A DNA stretch of 64,000 nt from NCBI RefSeq assembly GCF_900184795.1, contig NZ_FXXN01000022.1, positions 201,501-265,500 of the forward strand. The letters are read 5' to 3'. Below the pieces are notes generated by a model, which was given only the letters and a program-made list of their open reading frames with translations, was not told the origin of the DNA and ran no database searches. A program made the translations under genes and the position numbers. Of the stretch, positions 7,390 through 16,330 are shown piece after piece (the first letter of the stretch is position 1; each line of letters opens with the position of its first letter). Origin of the DNA: Magnetospirillum sp. 15-1. GTDB taxonomy: Bacteria > Pseudomonadota > Alphaproteobacteria > Rhodospirillales > Magnetospirillaceae.

Positions 7390-8550
7390 CTATTGGGCCA
7401 GGGTCCACTGCCCGGCCTTGATCTCAAGCAGCTTCAAGGAATTGAGGTCGAGGCCCAGATGGTTGGTGGGCGACATGTTGACGATGCCGCTGGTCCCCAC
7501 ATAGCCCGACGTCTTCTCGATTTCGTTCCGGACCTTGTGCTTGTCGACCGAACCGGCCCGCATGATGGCGCTGAGGGCGATCTGCAGGGCATCGTAGGCA
7601 TGGCCGCCATAGGTCGAGACCTCGGTCTTGAACGCCGCCTCGGTCTCGCTCTTGAACTTCATGGTCACCGCCTTCTGCGGATCGTTGGTCGGCAGGGCCT
7701 CGGCCACCAGCACCGCCGAGGCGGGCAGGCGAACCCCTTCGGTGGCATCGGTTCCGGCCAACTGGATGAAGTTCTTGGAATTGACGCCGTGGGATTCGTA
7801 GTAAGGCAGTCCCAGATTGAGCTGCTTGGCGTTCTTGGTGACCACGGCGGCCGATTGTCCGAAGCCCAGGTTGAACACGGCCTGGACGCCGGGAGTGTTC
7901 TTGATCTTGGTAAGCTGCGGCGTCATGTCGGCGTCGGAGGCGAAATAGGTTTCGTCGGCGACGATGGTCATGCCGTGGAGCGGAGCCAATTCCTTGGTGG
8001 CGGTGCTGGCCGACTTGCCATAGCCGTCATTGCCGTAGATCAGGGCGATGTGGGTGATGCCCCGCTTCTTCATGTCGAGGAACACCTTTTCGGTGGCCAT
8101 CTTGTCGGTATGGGGGGTCTTGAACACCCACTTCTTGACCGGGTCGACGATGACGCCGCCGCCGGCGATGGAAATCAACGGAATTTCCGCCCGCTCGGCC
8201 AGCGGAATGGCCGCCATGGTGTTGCCGGTCAGCGTCGGCCCGATGATCAGGTCGACGTTGTCGGATTCGATCAGGCGCTTGACCAGGGTGGAGGTCTTGT
8301 CGGCCTTGCCCTCGTCGTCGTAGACGATCAGGTCGATCTTGCGGCCGAGGACGCCGCCATCCTTGTTGAGCTGATCGGAGTACATCTTCAGGACCTTGGC
8401 TTCGGGGTCGCCCAACAGCGACGCCGGACCGGTAATGCTCAGCACCGCGCCGATCTTGATCGGTTCGACGGCCTGGGCGGTACCGGTCCAGCCCGCCATC
8501 ATGACGATGGCGGTTCCTAGCAATATCCGTTTCCTAGACAGAAATGACAT
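7390..8550 (-). CDS. ABC transporter periplasmic binding protein, branched-chain amino acid type (LivK-like)
   Basis: A 386-residue protein with a signal peptide (about 1-27, cleavage after AQA) and a type I periplasmic-binding fold: PIKIGAVLSITGPASLLG at the mature N-terminus, IIGPTLTGNTMAAIPLAE near 100 and IALIYGNDGYGKS near 165. This family supplies amino acids, amides or aromatic acids to Liv/Urt-type ABC importers. No permease or ATPase genes are present in the window. It is the last gene of the long catabolic operon, about 70 bp after the SDR gene, so it probably captures the substrate of that pathway or a related compound. Confidence 0.85.
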   Translation of the reverse strand: MSFLSRKRILLGTAIVMMAGWTGTAQAVEPIKIGAVLSITGPASLLGDPEAKVLKMYSDQLNKDGGVLGRKIDLIVYDDEGKADKTSTLVKRLIESDNVDLIIGPTLTGNTMAAIPLAERAEIPLISIAGGGVIVDPVKKWVFKTPHTDKMATEKVFLDMKKRGITHIALIYGNDGYGKSASTATKELAPLHGMTIVADETYFASDADMTPQLTKIKNTPGVQAVFNLGFGQSAAVVTKNAKQLNLGLPYYESHGVNSKNFIQLAGTDATEGVRLPASAVLVAEALPTNDPQKAVTMKFKSETEAAFKTEVSTYGGHAYDALQIALSAIMRAGSVDKHKVRNEIEKTSGYVGTSGIVNMSPTNHLGLDLNSLKLLEIKAGQWTLAQ

Positions 8551-8623
8551 TTCTCCCTCCCGTAGTGTTTATTTCATTTCTCGGTCCTCGTCCTCAGCCG
8601 CGCCTTTTTCAGGTCTTCGGCCT

Positions 8624-9454
8624 TTACATGATGAAGCCGCCGGTGCACATCACCACTTCTCCGGTGATGTAGTCGGCTTCAGGCAAACACAGCAGATAGA
8701 CGGCGCCGGCGGCTTCCTCGGGGGTGCCGCCGCGGCCCAGCGGAATCATCTTGCTCATGGTGTCGAGCAGGTCGGGGTTGACCCCCATCTTGATCTCGAT
8801 GCCGTGGGTCTTGTGGCTTTCCTCCTGGCCCGAGCCCGCCGGCTTGGTCATGCGGGTCTTGATCCAGCCGAAGGCGACGCAGTTGACGTTGACGCCGTAG
8901 CGTCCCCATTCCTTGGCCATGGTCTTGGTGATGCCCACCAGGGCCGACTTGCCGGCGCCATAGGCGATCTGGCCGGGGTTGCCGCACAGGCCGCCCATGG
9001 AGGAGATGTTGACCACCTTGCGCGCCACCACTTCGCCCTTCTCCTTTTCCGCCTTGGTGGCGGAGCGGATGTAGTCCGAGGCGGCGCGCAGCACCCGGAA
9101 GGGAGCGGTGGCGTGGACGTCGAGCATGGCGTACCACTGCTCGTCCGAGACCTTCTGGATCACCCCGTCCCAGGGATAGCCGGCGTTGTTGACGATGATG
9201 TCCAGGCGGCCGAAGCCTTCCAGGGTGGCGGCGACGATGCGGTCGCCGAAATCCTTGGCGGTGACGTCGCCTACCACCGCCAGGGCGTCGGAGCCCAGGG
9301 CCTTGATCATGGCCACGGTCTCGGCGGCCGGGCCGTCGTCCAGGTCGTTGATCACCACCTTGGCGCCTTCGCGGGCCAGCTTCAGCGCGATGGCCTGGCC
9401 GATGCCGCGTCCCGATCCGGTAACCAGCGCCACCTTGCCGTTCAGCTTGCTCAT
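8624..9454 (-). CDS. Short-chain dehydrogenase/reductase
   Basis: The 276-residue product has the classical SDR layout: TGSGRGIGQ cofactor motif near residue 13, NNAG near 95, a catalytic Ser in NISSMGG and YGAGK with Tyr and Lys near 170. ATG 9454 is preceded by GGGAGGA. The distal half contains an insertion rich in Lys/Glu (ATKAEKEKGE). In this operon it most likely oxidises a 3-hydroxyacyl-CoA to the 3-keto form ahead of the thiolase, but the substrate cannot be read from sequence. Confidence 0.85.
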   Translation of the reverse strand: MSKLNGKVALVTGSGRGIGQAIALKLAREGAKVVINDLDDGPAAETVAMIKALGSDALAVVGDVTAKDFGDRIVAATLEGFGRLDIIVNNAGYPWDGVIQKVSDEQWYAMLDVHATAPFRVLRAASDYIRSATKAEKEKGEVVARKVVNISSMGGLCGNPGQIAYGAGKSALVGITKTMAKEWGRYGVNVNCVAFGWIKTRMTKPAGSGQEESHKTHGIEIKMGVNPDLLDTMSKMIPLGRGGTPEEAAGAVYLLCLPEADYITGEVVMCTGGFIM

Positions 9455-9480
9455 GATGTGTCCTCCCGGGTTTTTGTTGA

Positions 9481-10680
9481 TTAAGCCGAGGCCGGCACGA
9501 TGCCTGACCGGGCGAGGTCGTCGTAATCGCCGTCGCGGATGCCCGCCTGGGCCAGTACCGCGCGGGTATGTTCGCCGTAATGGGGGGGGAAGGCGAAATC
9601 GCCGCCCTTCCCCGGAAGGTCCACCGCCATGGGCTGCATGCGCACCCGGCGCCCGTCGGGCAGGCGGGTGGCGGTCAGCTTGTCGGCCAGGGCCGGCATG
9701 GCGCGCACCTGGTTGATGTCGTTGATGGGGGCGTTGGGGATGGTGGCCTTGCGGAAGTCGGCGGCCAGTTCCTCGGTGGAAAAGCGCGACGTCACCGCCC
9801 GCATGTCGGTCTGGATGGCCTCGCGGTCGGCGTGGCGCCCCTGGTTGGTCTCGCGCCCCGCCTTGCCCACGCCGGCGAAGCGCGGCAATTCGGTGAGGCG
9901 CCGCCACTGCACGTCCGAGCCGATGGCGACGAAGATATAGCCGTCCTTGGTCGGATAGGCGTTGGTGGGGATGAACTTGCGGTGCTCGTTGCCGCATCGG
10001 GTGATCTCGATCGGATCGCAGCCGAAATCCACCAGCGGCAGGGTGGTGATCAGCCAGGACGCCGCCGCCTGCAGCATTGAGACGTCGATGCGCGAGCCCT
10101 TGCCGGTCTCGGCGCGCTCGGCCAGGGCCAGACAGACTCCGGCATAGACCTCGTCGCCGGCCTTGAGATCGATGATCGGCACGCCGGCCAGGGTGGGCGG
10201 CCCGTTGGCCTCGCCGGTCAGCTCCATGTAGCCGGCCATGGCCTGCAGCGCCGGGTCGTAGCCCGGCACGTCGGGATAATCCGGTCCCATGGCCGAGATG
10301 CCGGCCCAGATCAGGTCGGGCTTGGCCGCCGACAGGGATTGGTAGTCGATGCCCAACTGCTCGTAGCGTGACGGCAGGGTGTTGGAGCAGAACACGTCGG
10401 CGTCGAGCGAGCGGACCAGATGGCGCAGCACCTCGTGGCCCTTGGGGTCCTTGAGGTTGATGGCCACCGCCTCCTTGCCCACATTGGGGGCGACGAAGTA
10501 GCTGCGCCGGTCATCGTCGGCCACCACCGAGCCGATATAGCGGTTGGGATCGCCCGGCAGGCCGGGTCCCGCACCGAAGGATTCGATGCGGATGACCCGC
10601 CACCCCAGGTGGACGAAGCGCAGCGTCGCGTAGGGCAGCGACAGCGCCTGCTCCATGGACAGGACGACGCGCGGCTTCAT
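9481..10680 (-). CDS. Family III CoA-transferase (CaiB/BaiF-like)
   Basis: A 399-residue protein of the formyl-CoA transferase family: N-terminal Rossmann region, [10 protein letters not shown] near 75, [13 protein letters not shown] near 145 and [16 protein letters not shown] near 175, whose Asp is the likely aspartyl-CoA nucleophile. These enzymes move CoA between an acyl donor and a free acid. ATG 10680 overlaps the stop of the molybdenum hydroxylase large subunit by 4 bp, so the two are coupled. In the operon it could load the product of the hydroxylase with CoA. The N-terminus lacks the long FRC leader, which is common in catabolic members. Confidence 0.8.
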   Translation of the reverse strand: MKPRVVLSMEQALSLPYATLRFVHLGWRVIRIESFGAGPGLPGDPNRYIGSVVADDDRRSYFVAPNVGKEAVAINLKDPKGHEVLRHLVRSLDADVFCSNTLPSRYEQLGIDYQSLSAAKPDLIWAGISAMGPDYPDVPGYDPALQAMAGYMELTGEANGPPTLAGVPIIDLKAGDEVYAGVCLALAERAETGKGSRIDVSMLQAAASWLITTLPLVDFGCDPIEITRCGNEHRKFIPTNAYPTKDGYIFVAIGSDVQWRRLTELPRFAGVGKAGRETNQGRHADREAIQTDMRAVTSRFSTEELAADFRKATIPNAPINDINQVRAMPALADKLTATRLPDGRRVRMQPMAVDLPGKGGDFAFPPHYGEHTRAVLAQAGIRDGDYDDLARSGIVPASA

Positions 10681-12974
10681 TGCAGCTTGCCCTTGAGCGC
10701 CGAGTACACCCGTTCGGGAGTGAAGGGCAGGCTGGTGATGCGCACGCCGGTGGCGTTCTCGATGGCGTTGGCCACCGCGGCCGCCATGCAGATGGACGGC
10801 GCCTCGCCGACGCCCTTGGCGCCCTGCGGTCCCTCGCCGTCCATGGTCTCGATGAAGCTGATGTCCATCTCGGGGATTTCCGGCGCGGTGATCAGCTTGT
10901 AGTCGCGGAAGGCCGGGTTGACCAAGTGCCCCTTGACCACCGGCATGTCCTCGCACAGCGCATAGCCCTGGCCCATGATGATGCCGCCCTCGATCTGGCC
11001 CTCGAGACCCATTTCGTTGAGGACGCGGCCCACGTCGTGGGCGGCCCAGACCTTGAGCAGGCGGACGATGCCGGTGTCGGTGTCCACCTCCACCTCCACC
11101 ACCTGGGTGGCCCAGGCATAGGCGGCCGAGACGTCGCCCTTGAACCCCTTGTCCTGATGGACCGAGGGCGGCTCGTAGTAATTGGTGGTCATCACCAGCT
11201 CGGCCTTGTCCGAGAAGTGCAGTTGCCGCAGCATCTTGGCCAGCGGCATCACCTTCTCGCCGTCACTGGCGCGTATGATGTTGCCACCCTTGAGGTCCAG
11301 TTCCTCGGCCTTCATGTTCGACACGGTGGAGGCGGCGGCCAGGATCTTGTCCTTGGCCTTGCGCGCCGCTCCGATGGCCGAATTGCCGGCGATGAAGGTT
11401 GTACGGCTGGCATGCACGCCCACGTCCCACGGCGTGATGTCGGTGTCGTTGTTGACCACCGTCACCGCGCTCATGGGCACGCCCAGTTCCTCGCACACCA
11501 ACTGGGCCAGCACGGTCTCCGAGCCCTGGCCGATCTCCGACGCCCCGGTCATGATGGTGACGTGGCCGAAATCGTCGAGCTTGAGGATGGTGCCGCAGCC
11601 GTCGGACGGATAGATCTTGGCGCCGCCGCCCACGTGCAGCATGGAGGCCATGCCGACGCCCTTGCGGACGCCGCTGAGCCCCTTGGCGGCCCCCATCGCC
11701 TTGCGCTTGGCGGCGAAGCCGGAGCGTTCGGCGGCGATTTTCAGGCAGTCGTGGAAGCCGCAGGTCTTGAAGTGCATGCCCTGGCCGGTGATCTCGCCCG
11801 CTTCCTGGGCGTTCTTCAGGCGGAATTCATAGGCGTCGATCCCCAGCGCATCGGCCAGCTTGTCCATCTGCTGCTCGATGGCGAAGGTGGCCTGCAGGTT
11901 GCCGTAGCCCCTGAACGACCCGGCGAAGGGGTTATTGGTGTAGACCGCCTTGGTGTGGTAGCGGCAGTGGGGCACCCGGTAGAGCGAGCTGAAGGTCTGC
12001 ATCATCACGAAGGGGATGGTGGCGCCCCACGAGGTGTAGCCGCCGTTGTCCAGCAGCACGTCCACGGTGCGGAAGGTCAGCGTACCGTCCCGCTTGGCCC
12101 CCGAGCGCAGCCGGATGATGGCCGGCTGGCGGGTGGGGGACGCGATGAACTCCTCCTCGCGGCTGAAGATCAGCTTGACGGGGCGCCGCGTGGCCTTGGC
12201 GAGATAGACGGCGATGGGCTCGAACGGATAGATGTCGAGCTTGGAGCCGAAGCCGCCGCCGATGGGCGGCTGGATGATGCGGATGCGCGACGGGTCCATG
12301 CCCAGCACCTCGGCGAACTCGCGCTTGTGCAGGAACGGTACCTGGGTGTTGGAATAGAGCGTCAGGTTGCCCGAGACCGGCTCGAAATCAGCGATCACCC
12401 CCGACACGCCCATGCAGCAATGGGTGACACGGTGCAAGGTGAACTCGTCTTCCACCACCACGTCGGATTCGGCCTCGCCCTGCTCCACGTCGCCATGGGC
12501 ATAGTCGAAGGCCATGGCGATGTTGTCGGGCTTGGCCGCGTGGATGACCGGCGCGCCGTCCTTGATGGAATCCCTGGGGTCGAAGATGGGGGGCAGGTCC
12601 TCGTATTCCACCTTGATCAGCTTGAGCGCCGCCTGGGCGACCTCGATGCTGTCGGCGGCCACGGCGGCGACCTCGTCGCGCTCGCAGCGCACCTTGTCGC
12701 TTTTCAGCGGCGGATTGTCCTTGTTGACGCCGATGGGATGGATGGGAACATCGGCGGCCGTCAATACGGCGCGCACGCCGGGCAGCGCCTTGGCCGCCGC
12801 CGTGTCGATGGAGACGATGCGGGCATGGACCCGATCGGTGCGCAAAATCAGGCCGTAGAGCTGGCCCGGCAGGTTGAGGTCCTGGATATAGCGGGTCTTG
12901 CCGGCGGCCTTTTCCGGCGCGTCCATCTTGGGGATGCGCTGGCCGATCAGGCTGGCATGCTGGGGAGCGTTCAT
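10677..12974 (-). CDS. Molybdenum hydroxylase large subunit (xanthine dehydrogenase family)
   Basis: A 765-residue molybdopterin-cytosine-dinucleotide-type subunit: [13 protein letters not shown] near residue 25, GGGFGSK near 245, [19 protein letters not shown] near 360 (cofactor binding), [16 protein letters not shown] near 490 and the C-terminal GAKGVGE whose Glu is the catalytic base of the family. The CO dehydrogenase selenocysteine-loop motif is not present. Its medium subunit lacks the insertion typical of 4-hydroxybenzoyl-CoA reductase, so the enzyme is a hydroxylase of unknown substrate, possibly an N-heterocycle or an aromatic/alicyclic acid. It forms a three-gene set with the two genes upstream. 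Confidence 0.88.
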   Translation of the reverse strand: MNAPQHASLIGQRIPKMDAPEKAAGKTRYIQDLNLPGQLYGLILRTDRVHARIVSIDTAAAKALPGVRAVLTAADVPIHPIGVNKDNPPLKSDKVRCERDEVAAVAADSIEVAQAALKLIKVEYEDLPPIFDPRDSIKDGAPVIHAAKPDNIAMAFDYAHGDVEQGEAESDVVVEDEFTLHRVTHCCMGVSGVIADFEPVSGNLTLYSNTQVPFLHKREFAEVLGMDPSRIRIIQPPIGGGFGSKLDIYPFEPIAVYLAKATRRPVKLIFSREEEFIASPTRQPAIIRLRSGAKRDGTLTFRTVDVLLDNGGYTSWGATIPFVMMQTFSSLYRVPHCRYHTKAVYTNNPFAGSFRGYGNLQATFAIEQQMDKLADALGIDAYEFRLKNAQEAGEITGQGMHFKTCGFHDCLKIAAERSGFAAKRKAMGAAKGLSGVRKGVGMASMLHVGGGAKIYPSDGCGTILKLDDFGHVTIMTGASEIGQGSETVLAQLVCEELGVPMSAVTVVNNDTDITPWDVGVHASRTTFIAGNSAIGAARKAKDKILAAASTVSNMKAEELDLKGGNIIRASDGEKVMPLAKMLRQLHFSDKAELVMTTNYYEPPSVHQDKGFKGDVSAAYAWATQVVEVEVDTDTGIVRLLKVWAAHDVGRVLNEMGLEGQIEGGIIMGQGYALCEDMPVVKGHLVNPAFRDYKLITAPEIPEMDISFIETMDGEGPQGAKGVGEAPSICMAAAVANAIENATGVRITSLPFTPERVYSALKGKLQ

Positions 12975-12985
12975 GTCGGCAATCC

Positions 12986-13465
12986 TTACTCGGCGGCGGG
13001 CTGGGCGGCGGCGGTGACCACCGCCTCGACGATCTTCTTGTAGCCGGTGCAGCGGCACAGATTGCCCTCGAGGCCGCGCTTGACCTCGTCCGGGCCGGCG
13101 TGGGGATGCTTGTCCAGCACGTGGCGGGACTGCACCACCATGCCCGGGGTGCAGAAGCCGCACTGGACGCCGCCCTTGTCCACGAAGGCCTTGCGCAGCG
13201 GGTCGCTGGCCCGGTCCACCGCCAGCCCCTCGATGGTGGTGATGGTGCGGCCGTCGAAATCCACGGCGAACATCAGGCAGGAATTGACCGAGATGCCGTC
13301 CACCAGGATGGTGCAGGCGCCGCATTCGCCCTCGCCGCAGCCGTACTTGGTGCCGGTCAGGCCGATATGCTCGCGCAGCAGGGTGAGCGCGCTGGTTTCC
13401 GGCGGCACTGCCAGCCGGGTGGGCGTGCCGTTGACGACACAGGAGATCTCAACGAGAGACGACAT
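12986..13465 (-). CDS. Molybdenum hydroxylase small subunit, two [2Fe-2S] clusters
   Basis: The 159-residue protein has the ferredoxin-type cluster motif CGEGECGAC with a later Cys (residues about 43-63) and the C-terminal helical cluster motif QCGFCTPG plus CRCTGY (about 101-141). Length and motifs match the small subunits of CO dehydrogenase, isoquinoline oxidoreductase and 4-hydroxybenzoyl-CoA reductase. It passes electrons from the molybdenum centre to FAD. The start overlaps the end of the FAD-subunit gene by 17 bp. Confidence 0.92.
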   Translation of the reverse strand: MSSLVEISCVVNGTPTRLAVPPETSALTLLREHIGLTGTKYGCGEGECGACTILVDGISVNSCLMFAVDFDGRTITTIEGLAVDRASDPLRKAFVDKGGVQCGFCTPGMVVQSRHVLDKHPHAGPDEVKRGLEGNLCRCTGYKKIVEAVVTAAAQPAAE

Positions 13466-14303
13466 CGCTCAGCACCTTTCCCAGGAGGTTGTGGACCAGT
13501 TCGCGGCGATACCAGGCGCTGGCCCGCAGGTCGTCGATGGGCTTGACCTCGTCCCTGGCGGTGGCGGCCGCCTTGGCGATCCGCTCGGGATCGAGGGCGG
13601 CGCCCTCCAGCACGGCTTCGGTGGCCCGCCCGCGTATGGGTGTCGGTCCCACGGCGCCGAATGCCACCCGCACGTCGGACAGCCGCCCGCTTTCCAGGGT
13701 GGCGGCAAAGCCGATGGACACCGCCGAGATGTCGAGAGCCGGCCGCGTGCCGAACTTGACGAAGCGTGACACGGTGCGCAGCCGGGGCAGCGGTATGGAC
13801 AGGCCGGTGATCAGTTCGTCGGGGCGGCGCACCGTCCGTCCCGGCCCGGTGAAGAACTCGGCCATGGGCACGTTGCGGCGTCCGGCGCCGGACGCCAGTT
13901 CCACCTCGGCATCCAGCGTCAATAGCGGCACCAGGGTGTCGCCGGCCGGCGAGGCGTTGGCGACGTTGCCGCCGATGGTGCCCATGTTGCGCACCTGGTC
14001 CGAGGCGAAATGATCGGCGGCCTCGGCCAGCAGCGGCACCGCCTTGGCGATGAGCGGATTGTCCTTCAGCTCGTTGATGGTGACCAACGCGCCGATGGTG
14101 ATGCGGCCGTTGCTCACCTCCACCGCCCGCAATTCGGGGATGCGGCGGATATTGAGCAGGATGGGGCGGAAGGCGACCTTGCCGGCATTGATCTGCGGCA
14201 TCAGGTCGGTGCCGCCGGCCAGGATGGTGGCGTTTCCGCCCGCCAACGCGGCAAGGGCGTCGTCGAGGCCGGCGGGGGCGAGGTAGCGTTCGATGGCGGT
14301 CAT
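13449..14303 (-). CDS. Molybdenum hydroxylase medium subunit, FAD-binding
   Basis: A 284-residue CoxM/XdhB-type protein with the FAD motifs ILAGGTDLMPQ near 28 and TIGGNVANASPAGDT near 108. It carries no [4Fe-4S]-type cysteine insertion, unlike 4-hydroxybenzoyl-CoA reductase. The gene order FAD - FeS - Mo (in transcription direction) is the CO-dehydrogenase-like order. It begins 27 bp after the mutase large-subunit gene in the same transcript. Confidence 0.9.
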   Translation of the reverse strand: MTAIERYLAPAGLDDALAALAGGNATILAGGTDLMPQINAGKVAFRPILLNIRRIPELRAVEVSNGRITIGALVTINELKDNPLIAKAVPLLAEAADHFASDQVRNMGTIGGNVANASPAGDTLVPLLTLDAEVELASGAGRRNVPMAEFFTGPGRTVRRPDELITGLSIPLPRLRTVSRFVKFGTRPALDISAVSIGFAATLESGRLSDVRVAFGAVGPTPIRGRATEAVLEGAALDPERIAKAAATARDEVKPIDDLRASAWYRRELVHNLLGKVLSDVVSR

Positions 14304-14330
14304 GCGCCTGGTCTTCCTTGTCCTCGGGTT

Positions 14331-15938
14331 TCAGAATACGACGGGTTCGCGGTAGCGGCCGTAGACCGTCACCAGCCGGTCGGTGATCTCGCCGACGCTG
14401 GCATAGGTGCGAACCGCCTCGATCAAGGCGGGCATGACGTTGGCCCCGGCACGGGCGTCGGCCTCGACCCGGTCGAGCGCCGCCTGCACCTTGCGGCCGT
14501 CGCGCTCGGCCCGGATGGCGTCGAGCGCGGCGACCTGGGCCTTGGCGTCATCCTCGTCATAGGGGTGGAACTCGACCTTGGCCTCTTCCTCCTCCTCGCG
14601 GTAGCAATTGACGCCGACCTTGGGGAAGTCGCCCGATTCGATGCGCTTTTGCATCTGGTAGGCCTGGGCGGAAACCGCCGCCTGGGCCAGGCCTTGCGCC
14701 ACCAGCGAGACGATGCCGCCGCGCCGGTCGATGTCGGCCATGGTCTCGACCATCTTGTCGCGCATCTGGTTGGTCAGCGTCTCGACGTACCAGGAGCCGC
14801 CCAGGGGATCGACCGTCTCGGTCAGACCCATCTCCTCGATCAGCAACTGCATGGTGCGAAGCGAGATGCGGGCCGAATGCTCGGTGGGGATGGTGTAGGC
14901 TTCGTCGTAGGAGCACAGCGCCATGGTCTGGGTGCCCGACAGCGCGCTGATCAGGGCGTAATAGGCGCCGCGCACGATGTTGTTTTCCGGCTGCTCCTTG
15001 GTCAGGCCGCCGCCGCCGCCGGCGGCGATCATGCGCATCCACATGGAGCCGGGGTCCTGGGCGCCGTACTCCTCCTTCATGATCTTGGCCCACAGGCCGC
15101 GGGCGGCGCGGAACTTGGCCACCTGCTCGAAGATGTTGCCGAAGATGTTGAAGTTGAAGGACAGGCGTCCGGCGAATTCGTCGATGGCGAGGCCGCGCTT
15201 CAAGGTCTCGTCGGCATAGGCCTTGGCGATGCAAAACGCGTAGGCCATCTCCTGCGCCGGGTTGGCCCCCGATTCGCGGATGTGATAGCCGCAGACGCTG
15301 ACCGGGCTGTATTTGGGGGCGTGCTGGGCGCAGTACTCGATGGTGTCGCCCACCAGCTTCATGGACGGCTCCACCGGGAAGATCCAGGTGCCGCGCCCGA
15401 TGAACTCCTTCAGGATGTCGTTCTGGGCGGTGCCGCGCAGCTTGGCCACGTCGTAGCCGCGCTTTTCCGCCATCACCAGATACATGGCGATCAGAATGGC
15501 GGCCGAGCCGTTGACGGTCAGCGACACGGTGATCTGTTCCAGGTCGATGCCGTCGAAGGCCACCTCGAAATCACGCAGCGTGTCGACCGCCATGCCGACG
15601 CGTCCGACCTCGCCCTCGGCCATGGGGGAGTCGGAGTCGAAGCCGATCTGGGTGGGCAGGTCGAACGCGACGTTGAGGCCGGTCTGGCCGTTGGCGATCA
15701 GGAACTTGAAGCGCTGGTTGGTATCGGCGGCGTTGCCGAAGCCGGCGTACTGCCGCATGGTCCAGGGCCGCTTGCGGTACATCTCGGCATGGATGCCGCG
15801 GGTGAAGGGGTATTGGCCCGGCTCGCCGATGTGACTGAAGCCGCCGCTGGCCTCGACGTCGGCGGCGCCATAGGCGGTCTTGATCTCGATGCCGGATTCG
15901 TTGACCACGCGGCGCGATGCTGCCTTCCGCTCGCTCAT
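14331..15938 (-). CDS. B12-dependent acyl-CoA mutase, large subunit (methylmalonyl-CoA mutase family)
   Basis: The 535-residue protein is the substrate-binding barrel of a two-subunit mutase; the cobalamin domain is the next gene. By recalled alignment to Propionibacterium methylmalonyl-CoA mutase it keeps Tyr64 (Tyr89 there, in RQYAGFG), Gln172 (Gln197), Arg182 (Arg207, which binds the carboxylate) and His219 (His244, in GYH). The loop that reads HSQTSGWS in that enzyme is IAAGGGGG here (about 304-311), so the Gln330 equivalent is lost. A dicarboxylic acyl-CoA substrate is therefore plausible, but not necessarily methylmalonyl-CoA. 2-hydroxyisobutyryl-CoA mutase has Ile at the Tyr position, which argues against that activity. 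Confidence 0.82.
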   Translation of the reverse strand: MSERKAASRRVVNESGIEIKTAYGAADVEASGGFSHIGEPGQYPFTRGIHAEMYRKRPWTMRQYAGFGNAADTNQRFKFLIANGQTGLNVAFDLPTQIGFDSDSPMAEGEVGRVGMAVDTLRDFEVAFDGIDLEQITVSLTVNGSAAILIAMYLVMAEKRGYDVAKLRGTAQNDILKEFIGRGTWIFPVEPSMKLVGDTIEYCAQHAPKYSPVSVCGYHIRESGANPAQEMAYAFCIAKAYADETLKRGLAIDEFAGRLSFNFNIFGNIFEQVAKFRAARGLWAKIMKEEYGAQDPGSMWMRMIAAGGGGGLTKEQPENNIVRGAYYALISALSGTQTMALCSYDEAYTIPTEHSARISLRTMQLLIEEMGLTETVDPLGGSWYVETLTNQMRDKMVETMADIDRRGGIVSLVAQGLAQAAVSAQAYQMQKRIESGDFPKVGVNCYREEEEEAKVEFHPYDEDDAKAQVAALDAIRAERDGRKVQAALDRVEADARAGANVMPALIEAVRTYASVGEITDRLVTVYGRYREPVVF

Positions 15939-16330
15939 TGCGCATGCTCCTTGATGAAATCGACGATGGCGGCGATTTTCGAACTGGTGGGGAAGATTCC
16001 GGTGAAGCCCAGGGCGCGCAGCTCGGCGTGGTCGGTGGCGGGAATGTTGCCGCCGATCAGGCAGACCTTGTCGCCCAGGCCCCGCTCGTCGAGCAGCGGC
16101 CGCAGCTTGCGGCAGAACGGCAGGTGGGAGCCGGCCATGCTGGACAGGCCGATGACGTCGACGCCTTCTTCCAGGGCGGCGTTGGCGACGGCGATGGGGG
16201 TCTGGCGCAGGCCGGTGTAGATCACCTCGAACCCGGCATCGATCAGGCCGCGCACCACGATCTTGGCGCCCTGGTCGTGGCCGTCCAGGCCGGGCTTGGC
16301 GAGCAGGACGCGGATACGGCGTTCACTCAT
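15935..16330 (-). CDS. B12-dependent acyl-CoA mutase, small (cobalamin-binding) subunit
   Basis: A 131-residue B12-binding domain with the DxHxxG signature (DGHDQG, residues about 17-22) that supplies the lower-ligand His, then SSMAGSH and GGNIP, matching the C-terminal domain of methylmalonyl-CoA mutase. It overlaps the large-subunit gene by 4 bp and the upstream acyl-CoA dehydrogenase gene by 4 bp. It completes a heteromeric mutase. No MeaB-type G-protein chaperone gene is found beside it in this window. Confidence 0.9.
   Translation of the reverse strand: MSERRIRVLLAKPGLDGHDQGAKIVVRGLIDAGFEVIYTGLRQTPIAVANAALEEGVDVIGLSSMAGSHLPFCRKLRPLLDERGLGDKVCLIGGNIPATDHAELRALGFTGIFPTSSKIAAIVDFIKEHAQ

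Noticed and set aside
10680-13043. A 787-codon plus-strand open frame antisense to the molybdenum hydroxylase large subunit
   Set aside because: Composition is typical of an antisense shadow and the minus-strand gene has all family motifs.
10677-14303. 4-hydroxybenzoyl-CoA reductase as the identity of the molybdenum enzyme
   Set aside because: The FAD subunit is only 284 residues and lacks the extra cysteine-bearing insertion for a [4Fe-4S] cluster; the CO dehydrogenase active-site loop is also absent.
14331-15938. Standard methylmalonyl-CoA mutase or 2-hydroxyisobutyryl-CoA mutase
   Set aside because: The split subunits and the Gly-rich loop differ from the canonical enzyme, and the Tyr at the position that is Ile in 2-hydroxyisobutyryl-CoA mutase argues against the latter.
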